A DNA stretch of 64,000 nt from Pseudomonas paralactis (GCF_001439735.1 NZ_JYLN01000008.1:1-64000), one strand, 5' to 3'; shown: positions 49,196 through 58,372, numbered from the stretch's first letter. Notes: a model not told the origin generated them from the sequence alone. Made by a program: numbers and translations.

Positions 49196-49855
49196 TCAGC
49201 CGCGGCTTAAATCGCCCTGCAGATCACCCAACTGGGTCGGTGCATTGTCGACAAACAAGTGCGGGTAACACTGACGGATATGCTCGAAGAAAAACGCCTC
49301 GGGCACGTCAGCAAATTGTCCGTGATCCACCACGTATTCCATCGAACGCAGGCCCTGGCGATTGAACGCATGGAAAACACTGTCGTGCAGGCCATCGAAT
49401 TCCAGCGGCGGCACATCGAACACGTCGCACAGTTGCTGATTGAACGCCGGCGTCGCCTTGACCCAGCGGCCGTTCAGGTAGAGCTCGGTATAACCGTGCA
49501 TGGCAAACACGTCACTTTTGAGCAAGGCGAGCAGCCGCGGTGTGGACAGGTGGTTGCGCACGTCTGCCAGGCCAATGCGCGCGGGGATGCCGCAGTGGCG
49601 AGCGCAGGCGGCCAACAAGGTGGCCTTGGGCACGCAATAGCTTTCGCCGGCAGCCAGGGCGAAGCTGGCGTTCAAGGTGCCGGGGTCGCGGCTGAAAGTG
49701 TAGGGGTTGTAGCGAATCGCCTCGCGCACGGCGTAATAAAGACTGACTGCCTGGTCACTTAAATCCGCGTGGGTTCCGCGATGTTTTTCGGCGAACTCCA
49801 CCACCGCAGGGTGGTCACTATCGATGAAGCGGCTGGGACTCAAGTACGCATTCAT
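49196..49855 (-). CDS. transglutaminase-like cysteine protease superfamily protein
   Basis: This 219-residue protein has the transglutaminase core: the nucleophile Cys74 in AGESYCVPKATLLAACARHCGIPARIG and His120 in AMHGYTELYLNGRWVKATPAFN. The position that usually holds the third residue (Asp in DPT) reads Ala-Thr-Pro, so the triad may be completed differently. No signal peptide is visible. Such bacterial proteins often cleave or crosslink peptides, but the substrate is unknown. It is divergent from fadE and may be co-transcribed with the GST gene. Confidence 0.85.
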   Translation of the reverse strand: MNAYLSPSRFIDSDHPAVVEFAEKHRGTHADLSDQAVSLYYAVREAIRYNPYTFSRDPGTLNASFALAAGESYCVPKATLLAACARHCGIPARIGLADVRNHLSTPRLLALLKSDVFAMHGYTELYLNGRWVKATPAFNQQLCDVFDVPPLEFDGLHDSVFHAFNRQGLRSMEYVVDHGQFADVPEAFFFEHIRQCYPHLFVDNAPTQLGDLQGDLSRG

Positions 49856-50046
49856 AAGCTTGATCTCCGAAGTGAGCCTGGAGTTTAACGACAGGCCTGC
49901 CCCAGAGATAACGACGATTACGCCAAATGTCGGCGCCTGCTGATGGGTATCCCCAGTACAACTTGTAACACCCTGATCACCCGGCTTGTTCGGATGCGGA
50001 CTAAGCTCCCTGGTGGTTTCGCCCCTGGTTTCACGGAGGATTGCAT

Positions 50047-52494
50047 ATGCTGTTGTTGTGGATACTGGTGCTGGTGGTCGGCATTGCCTACCTGGCACAC
50101 CGCCGAACTGCCCCCCTGCCCGCCCTGGGCGTAGTCGCCGTCTACCTGCTGGCGATGGGCGCCTGGAGCCACGCACCGGGCTGGCTGCTGCTGATCTTCT
50201 GGGTGCTCATCGCTGTGGTGGCGGTGCCTTTGCTGCTGCCCGACCTGCGCCGTCAATACTTCACCAAGCCGCTGTTCAGCTGGTTCCAGAAAGTATTGCC
50301 GCCGATGTCCGAGACCGAACGCGATGCGATCGATGCCGGCACCGTCTGGTGGGACGGCGAACTGTTCAGCGGGCGCCCGGACTGGGATAAATTGCTGGCC
50401 TACCCCAAGGTGCAATTGACCGAAGAAGAACAGGCGTTCATCGACGGCCCCACCGAAGAACTCTGCGCCATGGTCAGCGACTGGGAGATCGGTCAGGCCA
50501 TGGACCTGCCGCCTGCGGCCTGGGAGCACATCAAGACCCACGGCTTCTTTGCCCTGATTATTCCCAAGGAATACGGCGGCAAGGGTTTCTCTGCCTATGC
50601 CCACTCCCAGGTCGCGATGAAGCTGGCGACCCGCAGCGGTGACCTCGCGTCCACCGTAATGGTCCCCAATTCCCTGGGCCCGGCCGAATTGCTGCTGCAC
50701 TACGGCACCGAGGAACAACGCAACCACTACCTGCCGCGCCTGGCGCGTGGCGACGACATCCCCTGCTTCGCCCTCACCGGCCCGCTGGCCGGTTCCGATG
50801 CCGGCGCCATGCCCGACACCGGCGTGATCTGCAAAGGCGAATGGCAAGGCAAGGAAACCCTCGGCCTGCGCCTGAACTGGGAAAAACGCTACATCACCCT
50901 CGGCCCGGTCGCGACCCTGCTTGGCCTGGCATTCAAGGCCCATGACCCGGACCACCTGCTGGGCGAAGAAGAAGACCTGGGCATCAGCCTCGCGTTGATT
51001 CCAACCGATACGCCCGGCGTAGAAATCGGCCGTCGTCACCTGCCGCTCGGCGCCGCCTTCATGAACGGCCCCAACTCCGGCAAGGACGTGTTCATTCCCC
51101 TGGAATACCTGATCGGTGGCCAGGAGATGCTCGGCAAAGGCTGGATGATGCTGATGAACTGCCTGTCGGTAGGCCGTTCGATCTCCCTGCCCGCCGTCGG
51201 CACCGGCGCCGCCAAGTTCACCAGCCTGGTGACCGGGCAATATGCGCAGGTGCGCGAGCAGTTCAATGTGCCCCTGTCGGCCTTCGAAGGTATTCAGGAA
51301 GCCCTGGCGCGTATCGGCGGCAATGCCTGGCTGATGGACAGCGCGCGTATGCTCACCGCCAACGCCGTAGACCTGGGCGAGAAGCCTTCGGTACTGTCGG
51401 CGATCCTCAAGTATCACCTGACCGAGCGCGGCCGCGAGTGCATCAGCCACGCCATGGACGTGCACGGTGGCAAGGGCATCATCATGGGCCCGAACAACTA
51501 CCTGGGCCGCAACTGGCAAGGCGCGCCGATTTTCATCACCGTGGAAGGCGCCAATATTCTCTCACGCAACCTGATGATCTTCGGCCAGGGCGCGATTCGC
51601 TGCCATCCGTTCGTGCTCAAGGAAATGGCTCTGGCCGGTCGCGAAGACCATGACCAGGCGCTGAAGGAGTTCGACGGCCTGCTGATGCAACATATCGGCT
51701 TTGCCGTAAGCAACGCCGCCAGCACCCTGGTGCTGAACCTGGGCTTCGGTCATTTCGAAAAAGCCCCCGGCAACCGTTTGAGCCAGGGTTACTTCCGTGC
51801 CCTGAACCGCCAGGCAGCTGCGTTTGCCCTGCTGGCCGACCTGAGCATGATGCTGCTGGGCGGCGAGCTGAAACGTCGTGAACGCCTGTCCGCTCGCCTG
51901 GGTGATGTACTAAGCCATATGTACCTGGCGTCGGCAGCACTCAAGCGTTATCACGACCTGGATTCGCCAGACCACCTGGAGCCGCTGTTTGCCTGGGCAA
52001 TGGAAGAAAGCCTGGGTCAGTCAGAGCGCGCACTGGATGAACTGCTGAGCAACTTCCCGAACAAGGTGCTGGGTTGCCTGTTGCGAGGGATCGTGTTCCC
52101 GTTCGGGCGTCGGCATACCGGGCCGTCCGATGCGCTGGATGCCGAAGTCGCGGCGGTGATCGGCCGCGCCAAGGGCGACCCGACCCTGGAAGAACTGCTG
52201 GCCGGGTGCTATCGCCCGCAATCGGCAGAAGACCCAGTGGGTGCCCTGCAACATGCCTACGATTTGCTCGGCGCCAGCCATCCGTTGCAGAAAAAACTGC
52301 ATACCGCGCTTAAAAGCGGGCAGGTCAAACCGACTGCCGGTGAGTCTGCCATCGATGCCGCCTTGCACGCCGGCGTGCTGCAACCGGGAGAAGCGCAAAC
52401 CCTGCGCGATGCCGAAGCGGCTCGGCGCAAGGTGATCGACGTGGATGATTTCAGCAAGGAGGAGCTGATGCAGGCCGAGGGTAAAGTCCGCTGA
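50047..52494 (+). CDS. fadE: acyl-CoA dehydrogenase FadE (long form with membrane anchor)
   Basis: This 815-residue protein starts with two hydrophobic segments (LLLWILVLVVGIAYLAH and LLLIFWVLIAVVAVPLLLP), followed by an acyl-CoA dehydrogenase core (residues about 110-560) with FALTGPLAGSDAGAMPDTG at the flavin site and IGGNAWLMDSARMLTANAVD. A FadE-specific C-terminal extension follows. It catalyses the first oxidation step of fatty-acid beta-oxidation at the membrane. The ATG at 50047 lies 7 nt after GGAGGA and is preferred to a TTG two codons earlier. A strong terminator closes the unit. Confidence 0.95.
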   Translation: MLLLWILVLVVGIAYLAHRRTAPLPALGVVAVYLLAMGAWSHAPGWLLLIFWVLIAVVAVPLLLPDLRRQYFTKPLFSWFQKVLPPMSETERDAIDAGTVWWDGELFSGRPDWDKLLAYPKVQLTEEEQAFIDGPTEELCAMVSDWEIGQAMDLPPAAWEHIKTHGFFALIIPKEYGGKGFSAYAHSQVAMKLATRSGDLASTVMVPNSLGPAELLLHYGTEEQRNHYLPRLARGDDIPCFALTGPLAGSDAGAMPDTGVICKGEWQGKETLGLRLNWEKRYITLGPVATLLGLAFKAHDPDHLLGEEEDLGISLALIPTDTPGVEIGRRHLPLGAAFMNGPNSGKDVFIPLEYLIGGQEMLGKGWMMLMNCLSVGRSISLPAVGTGAAKFTSLVTGQYAQVREQFNVPLSAFEGIQEALARIGGNAWLMDSARMLTANAVDLGEKPSVLSAILKYHLTERGRECISHAMDVHGGKGIIMGPNNYLGRNWQGAPIFITVEGANILSRNLMIFGQGAIRCHPFVLKEMALAGREDHDQALKEFDGLLMQHIGFAVSNAASTLVLNLGFGHFEKAPGNRLSQGYFRALNRQAAAFALLADLSMMLLGGELKRRERLSARLGDVLSHMYLASAALKRYHDLDSPDHLEPLFAWAMEESLGQSERALDELLSNFPNKVLGCLLRGIVFPFGRRHTGPSDALDAEVAAVIGRAKGDPTLEELLAGCYRPQSAEDPVGALQHAYDLLGASHPLQKKLHTALKSGQVKPTAGESAIDAALHAGVLQPGEAQTLRDAEAARRKVIDVDDFSKEELMQAEGKVR

Positions 52495-52513
52495 TACCGG
52501 CGGTCATATAAAA

Positions 52514-52550
52514 ACGGGCGCGAGAGGCATATACTCTCGCGCCCGTTTTT
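52514..52550 (+). terminator. strong intrinsic terminator after fadE
   Basis: The 13-bp perfect arms ACGGGCGCGAGAG and CTCTCGCGCCCGT enclose a 7-nt loop and are followed by a T-run. It lies 20 bp after the fadE stop and 20 bp before the next start. Confidence 0.92.
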
Positions 52551-52569
52551 GCTTTAGAGGACTTATCTC

Positions 52570-52977
52570 GTGTCCAACGTCGTTGCCGATCATCTCGTCT
52601 TGCTCGACCACTTGCGCAGCATCCTGGTTGCCGTCGGCGAAGCCGAACAGGTACCCGAGGAAAGCCACTCGCTGTTCCTGGAGCGTTTCGACGAACTGCG
52701 CGCCCTGTTGCCGATCGACCCGATCGAAAGCCAGTACCTGGGCCAGGACCTGATGAGTCAGGTCATTCTGCGCTACCCGCAAATCGCCCACCTGGTGCCA
52801 CGCGACCTGCTGTGGTTCTTTGGCGGTGATTGCCTGCACTTCATGCCCGACGAAGAGCTGGACCTGTACCAGGCCCTGGAAGAACGTCGCTATGAAGCCG
52901 AACAGAACGACGAACCGTTCGACTGGAACCAGGAAAAACAGCTGCTGGCGATGCCTCAGGACCAGAGCAAACACTGA
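52570..52977 (+). CDS. conserved small protein, PA2816-like dehydrogenase-linked hypothetical
   Basis: This 135-residue acidic soluble protein uses a GTG start preceded by GAGGACTTAT. It has no signal peptide or membrane segment. Helix-rich stretches are HLVLLDHLRSILVAVGEAEQVPEESHSLFLERFDELRALL and LDLYQALEERRYEAEQ. A gene of this size and type commonly follows fadE in pseudomonads; the role is unknown. A PxQIAHLVPRDLLWFFGGDCLHFMPDEEL segment is the most distinctive part. Confidence 0.75.
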   Translation: MSNVVADHLVLLDHLRSILVAVGEAEQVPEESHSLFLERFDELRALLPIDPIESQYLGQDLMSQVILRYPQIAHLVPRDLLWFFGGDCLHFMPDEELDLYQALEERRYEAEQNDEPFDWNQEKQLLAMPQDQSKH

Positions 52978-52985
52978 CGCCAATA

Positions 52986-53085
52986 TGTAGGAGCGAGCTT
53001 GCTCGCGAAAAACGTCAACGATAACGCGTGCTTCCTGAATAAACGCGGCGCCTGTGAGTTTTTCGCGAGCAAGCTCGCTCCTACA
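52986..53085. repeat. REP doublet of the TGTAGGAGCGAGCTTGC family
   Basis: Ends TGTAGGAGCGAGCTTGCTCG and its inverse flank about 50 bp. The interior shares AACGTCAACGATAACGCG and GCCTGTGAGTTTTTCGCG with the copy at 54787-54886, so the two are recent relatives. Confidence 0.85.
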
Positions 53086-53126
53086 GGCATTAAGGCTTGC
53101 CCCTCCCACATCTCCTAACCGCGCTC

Positions 53127-54059
53127 CTACCGTCGGCGCAGCGTGGGTTCCTTGGCCATGCATGCCACCAGATAATCGATAAACATCCGCAACTTCGGCG
53201 GCAGGTAACGTGTGGGCGAATGTAGCAACCACGCCTCGCCATGGTACGAAGCAATAAAGTCCCACGCCGGCAACACCTGCACCAACTGCCCAGCCTCCAA
53301 GGCATGGCGCGCGGTGAAATACGGCAAGCTGCCAATACCTACATGCTCAAGCACCGCATCCAGCCGCACACCGGTGTGATTCGCCGCATACCGCCCGCGT
53401 ACGCCGACCGTGACCGCCTTGCCAGCCTGGCGAAACTTCCAGCGTGAATCCCCCGGTGTTTCACCCAGATAAATGCAACTGTGCCCGAGCAGATCATGGG
53501 GATGGCTCGGTGCGCCATGTTCGGCCAGGTACTGCGGTGTCGCGCACAGCAGGTGTTCGATGGGCAATAGCTGGCGCCCGACCAGGCCGGGCGGCGGGCT
53601 GTCGGTGATGCGGATACTCAAGTCGACGTTGTCGTCGATCAAGTCCACATGCCGATCCTCCAGGATCAATTGCACATCCACCTTGGGGTAACGCCGCAGA
53701 AACTCAGGCATATGGGGATGCACCACAAACCGCCCCACCGCCTTGGGCACGCTGACACGTACCAGGCCCTCGGCTTCATCGGTGAACTGGCCACTGATTT
53801 CCATTACCGAGCGCGCCGCATTGACCATCTCCTGGCAACGCTTGAACACCTCCTCGCCGCCCTCGCTCAGGCGCAGCTTGCGCGTGGTGCGCTGCAACAA
53901 GCGCGTGGCCAGGGCTTGCTCCAGGCGCGAGATGCTGCGGCTTACCGCCGAGGGTGAAACACTCAGTTGCCGCGCTGCTTCGGAGAAACTGCCGGTTTCC
54001 ACGACCTTGACGAAAATCGCCATTTCACCCAGCAATGGCAAAGGAAGATTGATGCTCAT
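53127..54059 (-). CDS. LysR-family transcriptional regulator
   Basis: This 310-residue protein has an N-terminal winged helix-turn-helix (MAIFVKVVETGSFSEAARQLSVSPSAVSRSISRLEQAL) and a periplasmic-binding-type effector domain. The ATG at 54059 gives the usual LysR start; a further ATG at 54074 would add five residues. It is divergent from the alaX-like gene and 90 bp away, so it may control that gene. The effector is unknown. Confidence 0.88.
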   Translation of the reverse strand: MSINLPLPLLGEMAIFVKVVETGSFSEAARQLSVSPSAVSRSISRLEQALATRLLQRTTRKLRLSEGGEEVFKRCQEMVNAARSVMEISGQFTDEAEGLVRVSVPKAVGRFVVHPHMPEFLRRYPKVDVQLILEDRHVDLIDDNVDLSIRITDSPPPGLVGRQLLPIEHLLCATPQYLAEHGAPSHPHDLLGHSCIYLGETPGDSRWKFRQAGKAVTVGVRGRYAANHTGVRLDAVLEHVGIGSLPYFTARHALEAGQLVQVLPAWDFIASYHGEAWLLHSPTRYLPPKLRMFIDYLVACMAKEPTLRRR

Positions 54060-54149
54060 GACGCACAGGTCCATTGATAATTGAGCGGATTATCACTCAT
54101 CTGCGCACTATTTATACTGCCCACAGCCCCCTGATGTGGATGTAGACCG

Positions 54150-54791
54150 ATGACCGAGCGCCTGTTTTTTACCCATGACCATCTGACGGCCGAGCTGGAA
54201 GTGCTCAGTTGCACCCCGCACGAAGAGCAATTTGCCGTGATTGTGCAGTCGACTATTTTTCACCCCCAAGGTGGCGGCCAGCCGTTCGACACCGGCTGGC
54301 TCGGCGACAGCCAGGTACTGCGAGTCATGCAGGAAGCCGAACAGGTGGTGCACTACGTCGACCGCCCCCTGGAACCTGGACCCGCCGTTGCACGAGTCGA
54401 CGCACAACGTCGCGCCTTGCACACCCGCCTGCATTCGGCGGGACATTTGATCGGCAATGCCGGCGAACGCCTGGGCTGGATGCCGATCAAGGCCCACCAC
54501 TGGCCGGGCGAAGGCAAGATCACCTTTATTCGTGGCCAGACCGCGCAAGACATGGATGCGCAAACGCTGCAGCAATGGGTCAACCAATGGATCGCTGCTG
54601 ACTACCCTCGGCATATGACCCTGGAAGATGGCACCCGCGAAGTCGGCTTTGGTGAATTACCGGCATACGCCTGTGGTGGCACTCATGTTCAGGCGTTGAG
54701 CGAACTGGGCCAGGTAACGATCCTGGCGTTGTCCGAGAAAAAAGGCGCGCTGTCGGTGCGCTACAGCCTCGCTGACACCCTGACACTGTAG
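54150..54791 (+). CDS. alanyl-tRNA editing protein (AlaX-type)
   Basis: This 213-residue protein is the free editing domain related to AlaRS. It carries the zinc-binding H91-x3-H95 (HTRLHSAGH) and C175-x3-H179 (CGGTH), plus the substrate-site segment FHPQGGGQPFDTG. AlaX hydrolyses Ser- or Gly-tRNA(Ala). The size suits the AlaX-II class. Its TAG stop codon lies within the end of a REP element (TGTAGGAG), so the element supplies the stop. It is divergent from the LysR gene. Confidence 0.92.
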   Translation: MTERLFFTHDHLTAELEVLSCTPHEEQFAVIVQSTIFHPQGGGQPFDTGWLGDSQVLRVMQEAEQVVHYVDRPLEPGPAVARVDAQRRALHTRLHSAGHLIGNAGERLGWMPIKAHHWPGEGKITFIRGQTAQDMDAQTLQQWVNQWIAADYPRHMTLEDGTREVGFGELPAYACGGTHVQALSELGQVTILALSEKKGALSVRYSLADTLTL

Positions 54792-54886
54792 GAGCGAGCT
54801 TGCTCGCGAAGAACGTCAACGATAACGCGAGCAGTCAGGTTGCACGCGGTGCCTGTGAGTTTTTCGCGAGCAAGCTCGCGCCTACA
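54787..54886. repeat. REP doublet supplying stop codons of two convergent genes
   Basis: Same family as the copy at 52986-53085. Both ends of the element read TGTAGG outward. The TAG at 54789-54791 ends the alaX-like gene and the TAG on the minus strand at 54884-54882 ends phoD, so both genes terminate inside the repeat. Confidence 0.85.
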
Positions 54887-56453
54887 GGGCCACGCTCGGC
54901 TGGCCCGATTCATTGACGAACGACTTCAACGTCGACACCGTCGCCGCCGGGTCACGCGGGTCACTGATCGCCCGAAAATTCGTCAACATGCTGTTGGCCG
55001 CCAACTCCACCGACACGTACCCACGCTGGCGGCTGTCGAAGAACTTCACATGGGGGTTGAGCGGCATGATCTTCATGAACGCGTCATAGGGCGGGCCGTC
55101 GGAGGTCACCGACGAGCCAACGAACTCGGTGGCGACCACCGCCGAATCCGGGTTGTCGGCATTCACATGCAGGTCCGTGGCCCAGAACGAATGAATGTCG
55201 CCGCCCCAGAACACCGGGTTCTTCACGCGATTGCGCACAATCGACGCCAGCATCCGTGAACGGTTAGCCATGTAGCCATCCCAGCCGTCGCTCCAGCGGC
55301 CCGGCTTGTGGTTGGTGAGATCGCGCTGGATCAGCGGCGCCACCAGCAAATCCTGAGCGATCACATTCCATTGCGCCTTCGACTGGGCAAACCCCTGGTC
55401 CAGCCAGGCTTCTTGCTGCCAGCCGAGCAAAGTGCGAGCGGGGTCGCGCAAGTTGCTGCAAGGGGTGGTGACAATATGCCCCTGGTGGCTGCCATTGGCT
55501 GCGATGCACGGTTGCTCGGAACGGTACTGACGCCCATCAAGCACATGAAAACGTACAAGCCGGCCGTAGTCCAGACGCCGGTAGATAAGCATATCGGCGC
55601 CCTTGGGCACACTACTGGCGCGCAAGGGCATGTGTTCATAGAACGCCTGATAAGCCGCCGCCCGTTGCTGAAGAAACTGTGCCACCGAAACCTTGGGGTC
55701 CTGGGACCAGCGGTTGGCATAGTCATTCTGCACTTCATGATCATCCCAGGTCGCTACGCTGGGGGCAGCGGCGTGCAGGGCTTGCAGGTCCGGATCGGTC
55801 TTGTACAGTGCATAGCGGTTGCGATAGTCGCTCAGGCTTTGCGCATTGCCACTGCCGTGCGAGCGGAAAACCTTGCCCGAATCCGCCGCGTATGAGCTGT
55901 CGTAAATATAGTCGCCAAGGAAAAACACCAGGTCGGGCTGCTCCGCGGCGAGGTGACGATAGGCGCTGAAATAGCCGCGCTCCCAGTGCGAGCAAGACAC
56001 AAACCCCAGTCGGGCCGAGGCCATGGTATGCAGCGCTGGTGTCGTGCGCGACTGGCCCACCGGGCTTTGCGCACCGAGCCCTTCAAACTGGTACCAATAG
56101 GGTCGGTCTGCCGCGAGTCCTGCCACTTCGACATGCACCGAATGGGCAAAACGCTGCGTGGCCAGCACCTCGCCCTGCTGCACAATGCGCGTCATCGCCG
56201 CGTCGCTGGCCACCCGCCAACGCACCGGCACCGCACGGCTCAATCCACCGCGGCCATCTGCGGCATTGAACATGGGCGCCAGCCGCGTCCAGATCACAAA
56301 GCCATCCGGCAACGGGTCGCCGGAGGCTACGCCGAGGGTGAACGGATAATCCACCCCGGCACTGCGCGCAAACGGGCTGAGGATGGAAAACGCCGTGGCG
56401 ACTGCCAGCCCTGCGAGTACCCGGCGGCGGTCGTGGTCTACCCCGCCGCTCAC
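54882..56453 (-). CDS. phoD: alkaline phosphatase D (PhoD), Tat-exported
   Basis: This 523-residue calcium/iron-type phosphatase has the twin-arginine signal DHDRRRVLAGLAVATAF and an N-terminal beta domain. Metal-site motifs are FVSCSHWERG, FFLGDYIYD, TWDDHEVQNDYANRW, VIAQDLLVAPL and WGGDIHSFWATDL. It hydrolyses phosphate esters in the periplasm or outside the cell. The GTG start at 56453 overlaps the stop of the upstream GNAT gene (GTGA) and has GGGAG 8 nt upstream, so it is preferred to a TTG 5 codons earlier. The stop codon lies in a REP element. Confidence 0.9.
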   Translation of the reverse strand: MSGGVDHDRRRVLAGLAVATAFSILSPFARSAGVDYPFTLGVASGDPLPDGFVIWTRLAPMFNAADGRGGLSRAVPVRWRVASDAAMTRIVQQGEVLATQRFAHSVHVEVAGLAADRPYWYQFEGLGAQSPVGQSRTTPALHTMASARLGFVSCSHWERGYFSAYRHLAAEQPDLVFFLGDYIYDSSYAADSGKVFRSHGSGNAQSLSDYRNRYALYKTDPDLQALHAAAPSVATWDDHEVQNDYANRWSQDPKVSVAQFLQQRAAAYQAFYEHMPLRASSVPKGADMLIYRRLDYGRLVRFHVLDGRQYRSEQPCIAANGSHQGHIVTTPCSNLRDPARTLLGWQQEAWLDQGFAQSKAQWNVIAQDLLVAPLIQRDLTNHKPGRWSDGWDGYMANRSRMLASIVRNRVKNPVFWGGDIHSFWATDLHVNADNPDSAVVATEFVGSSVTSDGPPYDAFMKIMPLNPHVKFFDSRQRGYVSVELAANSMLTNFRAISDPRDPAATVSTLKSFVNESGQPSVAL

Positions 56454-57004
56454 AGACCGCGCTCCCAATCGTCACGCACGGTGGCGAACCCAAGTAAGTC
56501 CTCATACACGCCGTTCTTTAGAAACGCCTGGCGCACGCAGCCTTCATAGCGCAGGCCGATCTTTTCCATGACCCGCGCCGATTCCTTGTTGCGACCAAAG
56601 CACTGGCTGCCCACGCGCTGCAACTTTAGCTCGTCGAAGCCGAAGTCCATCACCGCGCTCGCCGCTTCTGCGGCATAACCCTGGTTACGGCAGTGCGCCG
56701 CCACCCAGCCACCCAAGTGCCCATAGTGATGCCGAGCATTGATGCGCAGGCTGACCATGCCGATCAATTCGCCTGTGCCCAGCACATGCATCCCCAGGTT
56801 CAGCAGTTCACCAGTGCGGTACTTGTCGGCGATCCCGGCAATAAAATCCTGGGCGGTTTCCAGGGTGTAGGGCGATGGAATATTCGCCGTGTTGTCGGCA
56901 ATTTTCGATCCGTTGGCAAGCGTACAAAGCACCTGTGCCTGGTGCATTTCCAGTGTTCGCAAGAGCAGCCGCAGGGTAGTCAATTGAGGCAATGCTGTGT
57001 CCAT
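56450..57004 (-). CDS. GNAT-family N-acetyltransferase (RimJ/RimL-like)
   Basis: This 184-residue protein has the acetyl-CoA-binding signature GYAAEAASAVMDFGFDELKLQRVGSQCFGRNKESARVMEKIGLRYEGCVR. This is the RimJ/RimL ribosomal-protein alanine acetyltransferase branch. The true substrate may be a protein, a peptide or an aminoacyl nucleotide. It is the first gene of a two-gene operon with phoD, whose start overlaps its stop by 4 bp. The link between the two activities is unclear. Confidence 0.86.
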   Translation of the reverse strand: MDTALPQLTTLRLLLRTLEMHQAQVLCTLANGSKIADNTANIPSPYTLETAQDFIAGIADKYRTGELLNLGMHVLGTGELIGMVSLRINARHHYGHLGGWVAAHCRNQGYAAEAASAVMDFGFDELKLQRVGSQCFGRNKESARVMEKIGLRYEGCVRQAFLKNGVYEDLLGFATVRDDWERGL

Positions 57005-57194
57005 GAAAGCCGGTTCTCAAGATAAATTTCTCAAGCATGTACGCCCCGAGTGTCAGTTTCATTACGCCCGAAAACTGACCGGTAAGTTTTCTGAAAGACC
57101 CGTCCTAGAGCCTCTAAACCGTCAATTAAAGTTAACCATTCGGTCATTTTTGCTTGCTAGCGTGTTGCCCCTAATTCAATAACGGGGTAACGGA

Positions 57195-57602
57195 ATGAGA
57201 ACCTGGGACGAACCCAAAAAACGCAAGGCGCACATCGAACTGATCCCGATGATCGACGTAATGATGTTCCTGCTGGTGTTTTTCGTACTGGTGAGCCTGA
57301 ACGTGATACCCGCGCTTGGCATGAAGACTCAATTGCCCAGCGCCAGCAGCTCACAGCAGCTCAAACCGCAAAACAAATTCATCCTCACCCTGGGCCTGGA
57401 AGGCCAGTTGCAACTGGATGGCAAGGACCTGACGGTGGATGCGCTGGTGCCGGCCTTGAAAGCGGCCGAGAAGCCGGACACCAAGTCGACGATCATCGTC
57501 AACAGCGACAAAGGTGTGGAGGTTTCGCGCCTGGTGGAAGTGATGGACACCCTGCGCTTGGGTGGCTTCACCTCCGTGTCCATTGCTACGCGTAAGTCCT
57601 GA
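57195..57602 (+). CDS. exbD: ExbD/TolR-family biopolymer transport protein
   Basis: This 135-residue protein has a single membrane segment (IPMIDVMMFLLVFFVLVSLNV) with the essential Asp21, then a periplasmic domain (TSTIIVNSDKGVEVSRLVEVMDTLRLGGFTSVSIATRK). ExbD forms the proton channel with ExbB that powers TonB. It is the first gene of the unit, two bases before the tonB gene. The region upstream has no obvious Fur box, so control may not be by iron. An ATTCGGTCATTTTTGCTTGC promoter-like stretch lies about 50 bp upstream. Confidence 0.9.
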   Translation: MRTWDEPKKRKAHIELIPMIDVMMFLLVFFVLVSLNVIPALGMKTQLPSASSSQQLKPQNKFILTLGLEGQLQLDGKDLTVDALVPALKAAEKPDTKSTIIVNSDKGVEVSRLVEVMDTLRLGGFTSVSIATRKS

Positions 57603-57604
57603 TC

Positions 57605-58348
57605 ATGTACGTTCTGTTTCGTGCGCGTCAGCTGCTGGGCAGTGTCCCGGCCCTGATCGCCCTGGTGCTGATTGCACTGGGTATCCAGTCCCAGACCTTG
57701 AAGGTCGAGCCGGTGTATGACGAGTCGGCGGTCGAGTTGGCATTGGTCGAGCCGGAGCCGGAAATCGTCCCGGAACCGGTCGTTGAACAGGAGCCGCCAC
57801 CGCCGATCATCGAAGAGCAAGAGGCCGAGCCTGCTCCGCCACCGCCACCGCCCAAGCCGCAGCCCAAACCGGAACCCAAACCGGAACCCAAGCCCAGGCC
57901 AAAACCCGTGCCCAAGCCGATGGTGGCCAAGACAGCGCCCACGCCGCCCCCGGTCGCCGCCGCTAAACCCATCCCGCCCGTACCGGCCCCGGCAGCACCT
58001 GTGGCGGCGCCCGCTCCACCTGCGCCGCCGAAGGTCAACGGTCAGGCCCTGGAAGGCGGTTACCTCAAAGGCCTGCGCAACGAGTTGGACACCTACAAGC
58101 AGTACCCCACCGGGCGCCAGGCGTCGCTCGAACGCCCCAGCGGCGAAGTGGTGGTGTGGTTGCTGGTGGACCGTCAGGGCCGGGTGCTTGATTCCGGCTT
58201 GCAGACCCAGGCCTCAAGCATGTTGCTCAACCGGGCCGCCACCAACAGCTTGCGTCGCATCAAGCAAGTCAAGCCGTTCCCCGAACAAGCCTTCGGGGGG
58301 CGCAATGAGCAGCGCTTCACCGCCACCTTCAACTACAGCGTGCAATAA
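57605..58348 (+). CDS. tonB: TonB energy transducer
   Basis: This 247-residue protein has one N-terminal membrane helix (LGSVPALIALVLIALGI), a long proline-rich stretch (residues 47-145, EPEPEIVPEP then KPQPKPEPKPEPKPRPKP) that spans the periplasm, and a C-terminal TonB domain with LDTYKQYPTGRQASLERPSGEVVVWLLVDRQGRV. It couples the proton gradient to outer-membrane receptors. The gene starts 2 bp after exbD and its stop lies 24 bp before the receptor start, so this TonB is probably dedicated to that receptor. Confidence 0.9.
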   Translation: MYVLFRARQLLGSVPALIALVLIALGIQSQTLKVEPVYDESAVELALVEPEPEIVPEPVVEQEPPPPIIEEQEAEPAPPPPPPKPQPKPEPKPEPKPRPKPVPKPMVAKTAPTPPPVAAAKPIPPVPAPAAPVAAPAPPAPPKVNGQALEGGYLKGLRNELDTYKQYPTGRQASLERPSGEVVVWLLVDRQGRVLDSGLQTQASSMLLNRAATNSLRRIKQVKPFPEQAFGGRNEQRFTATFNYSVQ

Positions 58349-58372
58349 GCACCCGACACCAGGACGACAGTG

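Noticed and set aside
49918..51519. Minus-strand open frame of 533 codons
   Set aside because: Antisense to fadE and without start signals; an effect of high third-position GC.
57005..57194. Fur box ahead of the ExbD-TonB operon
   Set aside because: No stretch resembles the GATAAT repeat pattern; only a generic promoter-like sequence is visible.
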